Source: Vulcanimicrobiota bacterium (lineage in GTDB: Bacteria; Vulcanimicrobiota; Vulcanimicrobiia; Vulcanimicrobiales; Vulcanimicrobiaceae). From it: a stretch of DNA of 39,460 nt. Shown piece by piece: positions 8,177 through 15,072 of the stretch. The position numbers were made by a program, and so were the translations under genes. How positions within the stretch are numbered: the first letter of the stretch is position 1; each line of letters starts with the position of its first letter. The stretch covers positions 40,230 through 79,689 of the forward strand of contig PLED01000002.1 of the NCBI GenBank assembly GCA_003136355.1, given 5' to 3'. The notes under the pieces are model-generated. The model ran no database searches. It saw only the letters and a program-made list of their open reading frames with translations, and was not told the DNA's origin.

Positions 8177-8721
8177 GGGCGATTTACGGGGATAGGCTCG
8201 CCAACAATCTGCGACTGGTCTCGAACCGTTGGCGTCGGACGAGGCGCTGGCTGCATTTCCAGATAGCGGCTCCGGTGCCGAGCGGCTAACTCGTCGATAA
8301 CAGCAGATTTTAATTTTCTAAGGGGAACGCGCGCATCGGGCCAGTCGCGCTGCCCCTCGAGGCATCCCTCCATCCATCGAACTTGCCGCTGGGCGTAGGC
8401 TACGCAAAGATCGTCCCCGTATTGCTGCGCCTCACTGAATGCCTCCGCAAGACGCATGGCCGGGTGCGACTGCCGCGCCCGTTCTCTGATCGCGTCGACC
8501 TCCGCGTCGTTGCCCGCGAACAAAGGCTGCATTTGGCGCGTGAGCACGCGATGCACTTGCCGAAAGAAGGCAGGCAAATCCCCATCCGCCTCGTGATCGC
8601 GCATCGCGATATGATCGCAAATCTCGGCAACGACCGATTCCGCACCCACCTGGAGCTGGTACGATAGCGCCCCGAAGCGCTTATCGAGCACCCGGGCAAA
8701 GCGATCACGGTCGGTGGCCAT
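8173..8721 (-). CDS. First gene of the QueC-like operon, unknown function
   Basis: The 182-residue product is mainly helical and soluble (FARVLDKRFGALSYQLQVGAESVVAEICDHIAMRD; RLAEAFSEAQQYGDDLCVAYAQRQVRWMEG), with a proline-rich tail. I recognise no catalytic motif or family. Its stop codon overlaps the QueC-like start as ATGA, so the three genes 8721 to 5668 form one coupled unit. A near-consensus promoter lies six bases before the ATG, so the message looks leaderless. A structural or sensor partner of the QueC-like protein is possible, by position only. Confidence 0.65.
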   Translation of the reverse strand: MATDRDRFARVLDKRFGALSYQLQVGAESVVAEICDHIAMRDHEADGDLPAFFRQVHRVLTRQMQPLFAGNDAEVDAIRERARQSHPAMRLAEAFSEAQQYGDDLCVAYAQRQVRWMEGCLEGQRDWPDARVPLRKLKSAVIDELAARHRSRYLEMQPAPRPTPTVRDQSQIVGEPIPVNRP

Positions 8722-8727
8722 AAACCA

Positions 8728-8756
8728 AGCCTAGCGCGCGGCTGTTACAATGTCAA
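8728..8756 (-). promoter_or_regulatory. Strong promoter of the QueC-like operon, leaderless
   Basis: TTGACA, a 17-base spacer and TAGGCT read on the minus strand, with six bases from the -10 box to the ATG at 8721. The -35 box is perfect. The layout repeats that of the winged-helix gene. Confidence 0.7.
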
Positions 8757-8770
8757 GTAGCTTCTGCGTT

Positions 8771-9100
8771 TTATGCGCCGTTTAATTGACTTAGTCTAGA
8801 CCGGCGCAGTGCCAATGCGATCGCCCCAACCAGGCTCTCAGGCGAGTATCCGTGACCACGCTGACGCCAGAAGAGGCTCTCGTACCGGGCCCACAAGGGC
8901 CCGGGGAGAAGTTCGACCAGACGGGCGTCGGGGTCGCCGATCGCCGCCGTGAGCCCGACATAGTCGCCCACTTCCAGCAGCGTCCGGACGTCTTCCGGCA
9001 GCTGCGCCCAACACCGCCGTCTCAGATCGGCCAGCGCCCGAACATACGCCTCCAACCCTCGAGGCGCAAACAACTCGGCCGGCGCAGCTTCTTCACTCAT
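8771..9100 (-). CDS. Small acidic helical protein beside a palindrome array
   Basis: The 109-residue product (SEEAAPAELFAPRGLEAYVRALADLRRRCWAQL, then ARYESLFWRQRGHGYSPESLVGAIALALRRSRL) is predicted soluble and helical; I do not recognise it. Its ATG touches the first base of a 36-bp palindrome array, so binding of a repressor there would block its expression, and there is no room for a normal ribosome site. The XRE gene on the other strand of the array is the likely regulator. This arrangement recalls toxin-antitoxin or defence-regulator pairs, but no toxin fold is visible. Confidence 0.55.
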   Translation of the reverse strand: MSEEAAPAELFAPRGLEAYVRALADLRRRCWAQLPEDVRTLLEVGDYVGLTAAIGDPDARLVELLPGPLWARYESLFWRQRGHGYSPESLVGAIALALRRSRLSQLNGA

Positions 9101-9135
9101 TTAGTAAATTTACTAAATTTACTAAATTTAGTAAA
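9100..9135. promoter_or_regulatory. Operator array: four 9-mers forming two abutting palindromes
   Basis: The sequence is TTTAGTAAA, TTTACTAAA, TTTACTAAA, TTTAGTAAA without a spacer. The second 9-mer is the exact reverse complement of the first, so the block is two perfect 18-bp palindromes placed back to back. It lies between the divergent 8771-9100 gene and the XRE gene and overlaps the start codon of the former. Such perfect, AT-only symmetry in a GC-rich region is best explained as a dimeric repressor operator, most simply for the adjacent XRE protein. Confidence 0.75.
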
Positions 9136-9169
9136 GGTTCGAGATTGGCCGAGATTAGAATATCGTAGC

Positions 9170-9649
9170 GTGCCGCGAACAAGAACCGCATTCGATCCCG
9201 CCGGTCTCGACTACGGCGATCTTCAGTTGTATCTGTGCTGCAGGGACCTAGCAGCATCGCGCGGGCATTCGGATCCCGACTCGATTCTAGCGCGCGTCCA
9301 AACTGCGTTCAAGGGCGGCCACTTTCCCGACGCGATAGTATTACTGAAAAGACACCTCGCGATCGCTGGCATATCGCCCGAGCAAGACGACGTCGACCAC
9401 AAGCGTTTCGCCTCTCTTAGACGGCTGCGCGAGCTCACACAGGCGGAAATGGCCCGATCGCTTGGGTTATCGCCGTCAACCATCTGCAACTTCGAGAACG
9501 GCAGCGGCACGCTCAGCTTTGTAAGCGTCTTGCTAGCAGCGGATCGCCTTGGCGTGTCGGCCGACCAGCTGTTTCCCGGTTCCGCAATGAGAATGGCGGC
9601 GGCAGATGAGCTCTCCCGAAAACGTCGGCACAGAAAAGAATCCGCCTAG
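9170..9649 (+). CDS. XRE-family transcriptional regulator
   Basis: The ORF track starts at 8852, antisense to the neighbouring gene and through the operator, which cannot be right. The first sensible start after the array is the GTG at 9170, giving 159 residues; a TAGAAT box nine bases before it fits a leaderless start. Residues near 85-140 are an XRE helix-turn-helix (FASLRRLRELTQAEMARSLGLSPSTICNFENGSG). The N-terminal 80 residues (YGDLQLYLCCRDLAASRGH) may bind a partner. It probably autoregulates through the adjacent palindromes. Confidence 0.7.
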   Translation: MPRTRTAFDPAGLDYGDLQLYLCCRDLAASRGHSDPDSILARVQTAFKGGHFPDAIVLLKRHLAIAGISPEQDDVDHKRFASLRRLRELTQAEMARSLGLSPSTICNFENGSGTLSFVSVLLAADRLGVSADQLFPGSAMRMAAADELSRKRRHRKESA

Positions 9650-9692
9650 AATCGTGGCACAATCGGCGGCGCGTGAAACTTTCTCAGAATTG

Positions 9693-10028
9693 TTAAACAA
9701 GCTGAGGAGAAAACGGGAAACTAGCGTCCACGAGACTCATGATTATCTGCCGGCTCCACTCCTCGCCGATTTTCTTATTGTCAACGTCTCGAGCAAGCTC
9801 GTCGATTGCTATGAATTTGCCGCTTAGCGAATTGCCGCGGCGCTCGAAAAACTCCGCGCCGCTAAGTGCGACCGCAACGTCGTCGGTCTCGGCACGCCAT
9901 TCATACACAATCGCTAGATGTTTCGAAGTTCGTTCTTCGCGGTCGATATATACAGCCCCGAGCAATTTCAGCTGATCGGGCTCAATGCTCAGGTGGAGAT
10001 CTTCCTGGATGGAGATCCGCGATGACGA
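9693..10028 (-). pseudogene. Truncated NUDIX/MutT-like gene remnant
   Basis: The minus-strand frame reads DQLKLLGAVYIDREERTSKHLAIVYEW, then SLSGKFIAIDEL and EEWSRQI. This resembles the C-terminal half of a MutT-like family whose members carry a ...DDS.VGRVHLGLVY... segment and end in an EEWS-type helix. The open frame extends upstream of the ORF track's TTG (to about 10028) but has no usable start and no visible NUDIX box, because the next gene's 3' end begins there. I read it as a fragment left after a recombination; family assignment is from memory and moderate. Confidence 0.4.
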
Positions 10029-10029
10029 A

Positions 10030-10563
10030 TCACCAGCGAATGTTGCTCTTGGGTTGCAAGCCGAACGCCGCAGCGGCGCCGAAGGGGACCCCTTGGCTCA
10101 TCGCCTCGTGAACCGAGATCTTACCCTTGCGGACGATCAGAGGTCTGTAATGCCTGACGCTGAGGGCGCGGCTCTGCCGTAGGATGACCTGTCCCGATTG
10201 CCCGGTCGACGCGATCCAGTTCACCAAAATGTACGTTTCGTGGCTAGTTCCATAGCTGCGGACCTCGGCTGCATTCGCACCGGAGATTCCAAATTGATGC
10301 GCGACGACTGCTCCTGTGGTAAAAGCCAAGCCATGTAGAATGGGAGAAGCGTCGTCGCACGATGCGGTTCCAACGATTTTATCAGGGGGCATCTGTATCG
10401 GTATTCGAACCTCGGAACAGGTTAGGAATATTCCCGAGGAAATCTTATGCCCCGTCCACTCATTGCCGTTAGCCTGTCGCAATACTTGCCCGGCGTTAGC
10501 CGCGAACGCCGAACCAGAAGCTAGGGTCATGAAAAGAGCGAACGAAAAGAATCGTCGAATCAT
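10030..10563 (-). CDS. Secreted protein of unknown function
   Basis: The 177-residue product has a clean Sec signal peptide (MIRRFFSFALFMTLASGSAFA with an AFA-AN cleavage site). The mature part has three Cys or fewer and a beta-rich look (GKISVHEAMSQGVPFGAAAAFG near the end). I recognise no family. It follows the membrane-protein gene on the same strand with an 11-base gap, so the two are probably co-transcribed. Confidence 0.65.
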   Translation of the reverse strand: MIRRFFSFALFMTLASGSAFAANAGQVLRQANGNEWTGHKISSGIFLTCSEVRIPIQMPPDKIVGTASCDDASPILHGLAFTTGAVVAHQFGISGANAAEVRSYGTSHETYILVNWIASTGQSGQVILRQSRALSVRHYRPLIVRKGKISVHEAMSQGVPFGAAAAFGLQPKSNIRW

Positions 10564-10574
10564 TTGAAGTCTCC

Positions 10575-11231
10575 CTATGGGACCGCAAAATCAGGTATAG
10601 AACTCCTGATCGCGCTTACATCATCGCGATTGAGTTCGAGTAGGCTCCCGCGCGGGACGGCCGTCTTGCCGCCGACTTGGATGGGCGAGGGTTGAAGGAA
10701 TAGGAAAATCACGCGATCAGTTTCAAGCGCAACGGTTATCCTCGTATCGGACTTGATGCGGAGAAGCTCGTCGGATACTGTTTTTGTTGAACTGGAGTTT
10801 CTCATCGTGATTTCCTCGACGAAAGAGCCGCTTTCGCCCATTCGTACCGCGTGTGCTCGCGCTCGCCCGGTATCGATCGCCAGAAAGTAGAGACCGGCGA
10901 ATATCGCCGCCACGAATGCGATCTGCACAGGACGCTCGTTGGCGAGATGACTTTTGCGCCACCATAGAACAGTCAGCGCGATGCCAACCACGATGCCGAC
11001 GAATACAATCAACGCAAGATTATTTTTCATGACAACCGCTGACATCATTAAGATGGTTGCGGGATCAGCAGATGTCCTCGCGTCTATTCCAAACTCATGC
11101 AAGTAGGAAAAGTACTCGGCTGTACCGGTAAAAGTTAAGGCCGAAACTGCCACGAGGCCGACATCTCGTGCGTTACCCCAGAAACTCGGTCCCGGTACGG
11201 TCTCGGATGTGGTCGCGGGCTCATTTGCCAT
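10575..11231 (-). CDS. Multi-pass membrane protein of unknown function
   Basis: I start this gene at the ATG at 11231 (MANEPATTSETVP), where GAGGTGAAGTG stands just upstream. The track's longer version adds 48 residues of non-membrane, basic sequence. The 218-residue product has about three helices (VGLVAVSALTFTGTAEYF, LALIVFVGIVVGIALTVLWW, VQIAFVAAIFAGLYFLAI) and a soluble C-terminal domain with a beta-rich segment ending in DDVSAIRSSIPDFAVP. Together with the secreted protein downstream it could form an envelope pair, but nothing indicates the role. Confidence 0.6.
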   Translation of the reverse strand: MANEPATTSETVPGPSFWGNARDVGLVAVSALTFTGTAEYFSYLHEFGIDARTSADPATILMMSAVVMKNNLALIVFVGIVVGIALTVLWWRKSHLANERPVQIAFVAAIFAGLYFLAIDTGRARAHAVRMGESGSFVEEITMRNSSSTKTVSDELLRIKSDTRITVALETDRVIFLFLQPSPIQVGGKTAVPRGSLLELNRDDVSAIRSSIPDFAVP

Positions 11232-11723
11232 CACTTCACCTCTTCCTCGCCATGCAGTCGGACTTTTGCCGCTTTGTTTTAGCGACTTTGCCAAGTAAAA
11301 GCCAAAAACCAGTGCTTCCTGAGTTCGGAACAGAGGACCAAAAGTTCTTGGCTTACGCCATTCTCCCTGACGCATACCGGAGTGCCGTTTTCAGAGCTAC
11401 AGTTACCCTCCCGTGCAGTTTTGCGAACTGGTTTTGAATGCGCTGGCTTTGTACTCGTAAGAGCATGCGCGCTGTTTAACCTTTCCGATCCCTTGTTCAG
11501 GGCGGTGCCCGCCTTTAGCGTCGTAGTAGCTCAAAAGGGCTAATTTCCACCTCGTTCGAACGACCGCTAATTACCTGGGCTCCGAACGGCCCGACTCAGG
11601 AAGCGACCCGAACCTACCACAAAACAAGATTTGAAGGCAACAGCGTGCGCATGCGATGGTGTGATACGCAAAATACTGGATGTAAGGTGTGGTGTGAATC
11701 ATCTTGTTCCTATTTCTAGAGGC
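11232..11723. promoter_or_regulatory. Divergent intergenic region upstream of the lanthipeptide operon
   Basis: Nearly 500 bases separate the membrane-protein gene from the AraC-type regulator and must carry promoters in both directions. TGGTGTGA occurs twice, at 11657 and 11690, in the same direction and 33 bases apart, about three helical turns. That spacing is typical of direct half-sites for AraC-type regulators, and the second copy is 27 bases before the regulator's start. No coding frame here is convincing; the track's TTG start at 11631 lies among these repeats. Confidence 0.4.
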
Positions 11724-12137
11724 ATGAATGAATCGGCAGGGCTTCCATTGACGTTGCTGTCGCCATCCGTAACGACACGGCTTTTGTACTATGCCAGGGC
11801 AAACCAGGCAGCGATATATGTGCGCGAGCATATCAGCGAGCACATTCAGCTACAGGCTATTGCGACACTAGTATGCATGCATAAGGCGGCCTTTTCGCGG
11901 TATTTTGCAGATAAGATCGGCGTTACGTTTAGCAGCTTCGTTCGCACCCTCAAGGTCGAATATGCGATGAAACAGCTCGAATGCAGTGACCTCCAAGTTT
12001 CTGAGCTAGCGAACGAGCTCGGTTATACAAATCTCTGCAGCTTTACAAGAGTGTTCAAAGCAGTATCAGGACAAACTCCCTCCGAGTACAGGCGCAATCG
12101 GCTCGCGGCGAGATGTGCATCGCAAAACCGGTCATGA
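11724..12137 (+). CDS. Compact AraC-type regulator of the lanthipeptide locus
   Basis: The 137-residue product is little more than the AraC/XylS two-helix-turn-helix domain: IQLQAIATLVCMHKAAFSRYF as the first and VSELANELGYTNLCSFTRVFK as the second, ending in the family's SGQTPSEYRR. No ligand-binding N-terminal domain precedes it, so it may respond to level or to a partner, or act constitutively. The ATG at 11724 (AGAGG upstream) is preferred to the track's TTG. Its stop overlaps the lanC start as ATGA, so it is translated with the biosynthetic genes. It may bind the TGGTGTGA repeats upstream. Confidence 0.85.
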   Translation: MNESAGLPLTLLSPSVTTRLLYYARANQAAIYVREHISEHIQLQAIATLVCMHKAAFSRYFADKIGVTFSSFVRTLKVEYAMKQLECSDLQVSELANELGYTNLCSFTRVFKAVSGQTPSEYRRNRLAARCASQNRS

Positions 12138-13309
12138 CGGCCGCACGGCGTCCCATGCTTTCACGGGAAGTGTCCGATGCAGCTATCGACATCGCCGAGC
12201 TCGTCGCCCGTCGCCTCTCGACTGCTCGGTCATTGGGCCGAGGATTGTGCGGCCCTGCCGGCATATCGATGCTCTACGCTGCGCTTGCGGAGGCAACAAA
12301 CGATGTTGAGTACGCTCGACTGGCGCATCACTTTCTCTCGCAAGCTGCTTCAAGCGGCGAGCCACCAATTCGGCGGCTCTTCTCAGGCGTGGATGGTCTG
12401 CTCGCTGCGGCGACATATGCCTCTCGGATCGATCCACTCTATGCCCGCTTGGCAAATCGGTGCGAAGTCGCGGTGGAACAAAGCCCTTCGCCAGAACTCG
12501 GGAAGCCATTAAGCTTTGACGTATATGATATCGTCTCGGGATGGGCTGGTGATTGCCTTGCATTTTACATGCGACCACCATCCGTAGCAAAAAGACAATC
12601 GCTCAACTACCTAATTTGGCTGACCGCTGGAGAACGCGACCGATGGAGTTGTCCCCATCCGCTTGATCGCCTCGGTGCACCACGCAATGATCTCGGCATG
12701 GCGCACGGAATCGCCGGCGTCCTAAGTGCGCTGACTCTGATCTCGCCCGAGGGATCTCCCGTTCATGACGCGGCGATAAAGCAGATAGCAGCATGGATAG
12801 CGGCAAATACGATCGACGCTTCTTCGCCGTGTTGGGGCGGATATATCGATCCGCGCGGGCAGCAACCGGCGCGTGCCGCTTGGTGCTATGGTACTCCAGG
12901 AGTGGCAGCGGCGTTGTTCCAGGCCGCAGTTCGGATAAATGACATTCCTCTGCAACAACTGGCGATTGATGCCCTGGAGAGGCAATCCGAAGCGCCGATC
13001 GATACCTGGGGCATGAAGGACCACGCCATATGTCACGGATCGATGGGAAACGCGCTTATCTTTGCGAGCGTGGGCGTGGCAAGCGGAAATCTAGCACTGC
13101 TTAATATCGCGGAGCAGTTAGTTACGAGAGTGGTCGATTCTTTTAACAAAAATTACCCCTATGGTTATTTGGGAGCTTCTTTAGATGAGGCTGAAGGGGC
13201 GGCCAATCTACTGGAGGGTGCCAGCGGCATCGCGCTGAGCCTGCTCACTCTGGCGTGTCGAGCCGACCCTTCTTGGATGGTGTATTTTGGCCTTGCGCCA
13301 GCATTTTGA
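12134..13309 (+). CDS. lanC: Lanthipeptide cyclase LanC
   Basis: LanC enzymes are zinc-dependent alpha-toroid proteins that add cysteine thiols to dehydrated Ser/Thr to close (methyl)lanthionine rings. The 391-residue product keeps the zinc ligands in context: Cys251 in AWCYGTPG and Cys300-His301 in ICHGSMGN. His191 in GMAHGIAGVL is the conserved histidine, and LLEGASGIALSLL is the last toroid repeat. Length is as in NisC-type proteins. I place the start at 12134, overlapping the regulator's stop as ATGA, rather than at 12113. The exporter gene follows after seven bases. Confidence 0.9.
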   Translation: MTAARRPMLSREVSDAAIDIAELVARRLSTARSLGRGLCGPAGISMLYAALAEATNDVEYARLAHHFLSQAASSGEPPIRRLFSGVDGLLAAATYASRIDPLYARLANRCEVAVEQSPSPELGKPLSFDVYDIVSGWAGDCLAFYMRPPSVAKRQSLNYLIWLTAGERDRWSCPHPLDRLGAPRNDLGMAHGIAGVLSALTLISPEGSPVHDAAIKQIAAWIAANTIDASSPCWGGYIDPRGQQPARAAWCYGTPGVAAALFQAAVRINDIPLQQLAIDALERQSEAPIDTWGMKDHAICHGSMGNALIFASVGVASGNLALLNIAEQLVTRVVDSFNKNYPYGYLGASLDEAEGAANLLEGASGIALSLLTLACRADPSWMVYFGLAPAF

Positions 13310-13316
13310 ACGCAAA

Positions 13317-15044
13317 ATGACGGTTCGCCAGCTTTGGGAGGTATGCAGGGCATCGCCGGCCGTCGCCAGCGGCATTTTGGCGACATTTGTTCTGGGCGCG
13401 GCATTAAGCCCTCTAGCGCCGTTTCTGACAGGGCGAATCGTTGACGCACTGCAACACGGCAACTTCTGGCAGTCAATGCGCCAGCTTTATTGGATGGCAG
13501 GCGTGGTTCTCGCTTCCGCGCTCATTGCACTTGCCAACAATTACTTAGCGACGCTCTTCCGCGAAACACTTGCCCGCGATTTGAGGGTGCAAATAATTAG
13601 CAAGATCCATCGCGCTAAATTCGATTCCGCGCTAAAATTTACTGCGGGGGAGGCGATAAACCGTTTGTCCGGCGACATTGACGCGGTGACCATCCAGATG
13701 CAGTTCACTCTGTTCCCAACTATTTCGGCGTTTCTGGCGGTCATAGTGACGGTAGCGTTCATGTTCCAACTAAATAGCACGCTCGCCACCATCGCCTGCT
13801 GCGCAACACTAGCTTTATCCGTCCCCCAACACTTTGCTAAACGCCGATTCGCGACGTTTCGTCGGGAACTCAGCGAAGCTAGGGACCGATTGCAAACCAA
13901 GGCTCAGGAAACATTGACCCCCGGCGCGCTGGCGTTGCTCAAAGGAGCGAACGCGTTCAACCGGGAGAGCGTTCGCTTCGGAACGCATGCCAACAACGTG
14001 AGGTCCGTCAACTTGAGACAGGCGATGTTTGGCGGATGGATATCGGTGTGGTCATCGTTCCTGCAGATACTCGGCCCCGTCGCGCTGCTCGCTTTTGGAT
14101 CCTATTTGGTAAGCCAGCGCGCACTGTCCTTAGGTACTTTGGTTGCTTTTCTCGCATATCAGCGAAATCTGTCGTCGCCTTTCAGTGCAATTTCGAACCT
14201 GCAGGTTCAATTGGCAATTATGGCAGTCATCTTCCGAAGGCTTTTCGATCTTTTTGACTTGCCTGACGAGACTTCGGGAACGCATCCGCTTGGAGTCGGA
14301 CCGATCGAATTCTGCGATGTTTGGGTTACTCGAGCTCAAAGGCCAATTCTCAAATCTCTCAATCTGCGTATTGAGCGCGGAGCGCACCTGGCTATCGTCG
14401 GGCCGAGCGGATCTGGAAAATCAACTATCGCCGCGGTACTAATGCGTTTCATTGACGGCGAACGCGGGTCGGTTATCTTGGCGGAGACTCCCCTGTGTGA
14501 CATCTTGCTTTCGGAATTGCGCTCAAAGATCGCGCTGGTTCCACAGGACGCCTTTATTTTCAGCGAGACGCTTGATTATAACATTCGTTACGGCAAGCCG
14601 GGTGTAAGTCAGGCCGAGTTCGACAACGTAGCAGAACTTTGTGAAGTCAATGCAATGGCTCGACTGATGCCTCGAGGGTATGCTACCGAGCTTGGAGCGC
14701 ACGGATTCAATCTCTCCGGCGGCGAGCGTCAGCGCGTAAGCTTGGCACGCGCCCTGCTGCAACGGCCCGAGATATTGATCCTTGACGAGGCACTTACCGG
14801 CGTAGACTTAGAAAGCGAACGAGCGATACTGGGATCCGTGCGTCGACGAATGAAAAACCGGACGCTGATCGTGATCACTCACCGCCTTCACTCCATAGCG
14901 GAATTCGACATGATCGTCATCGTCGCCGATGGCCGGGTAGTAGTCACCGGGTCGCATGCTACTTTGATGCGCGATAACGCCTGGTACCGCGCAATGCTCG
15001 TCCGTGACCGGGAACCATCGACCGAGGTGCTTTCCTATAAATAG
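13317..15044 (+). CDS. lanT: LanT-like ABC exporter (fused membrane and ATPase domains, no peptidase)
   Basis: The 575-residue product is an ABC half-exporter. The N-terminal 310 residues carry six hydrophobic segments, then an ATPase domain with Walker A GPSGSGKST (about 362-370), signature LSGGERQR, Walker B ILILDEAL and the H-loop ITHRL. There is no C39 leader peptidase in front, as in class I LanT proteins such as NisT, so it should export modified precursor without cutting it. The ATG at 13317 is chosen; the track's TTG lies inside the lanC end. The export substrate is inferred from the neighbours. Confidence 0.85.
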   Translation: MTVRQLWEVCRASPAVASGILATFVLGAALSPLAPFLTGRIVDALQHGNFWQSMRQLYWMAGVVLASALIALANNYLATLFRETLARDLRVQIISKIHRAKFDSALKFTAGEAINRLSGDIDAVTIQMQFTLFPTISAFLAVIVTVAFMFQLNSTLATIACCATLALSVPQHFAKRRFATFRRELSEARDRLQTKAQETLTPGALALLKGANAFNRESVRFGTHANNVRSVNLRQAMFGGWISVWSSFLQILGPVALLAFGSYLVSQRALSLGTLVAFLAYQRNLSSPFSAISNLQVQLAIMAVIFRRLFDLFDLPDETSGTHPLGVGPIEFCDVWVTRAQRPILKSLNLRIERGAHLAIVGPSGSGKSTIAAVLMRFIDGERGSVILAETPLCDILLSELRSKIALVPQDAFIFSETLDYNIRYGKPGVSQAEFDNVAELCEVNAMARLMPRGYATELGAHGFNLSGGERQRVSLARALLQRPEILILDEALTGVDLESERAILGSVRRRMKNRTLIVITHRLHSIAEFDMIVIVADGRVVVTGSHATLMRDNAWYRAMLVRDREPSTEVLSYK

Positions 15045-15072
15045 CTTTCAAGATCGTTACGCATTAGGATCA

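Noticed and set aside
8852-9170. N-terminal extension of the XRE ORF
   Set aside because: It is antisense to the 8771-9100 gene and reads through the palindrome array (VNLLNLLNL); the GTG at 9170 is the sensible start.
9606-9827. 73-residue plus-strand ORF at the end of the XRE gene
   Set aside because: Overlaps the XRE gene's end in another frame; the minus-strand frame over the same bases has family-like motifs, so this one is probably a shadow.
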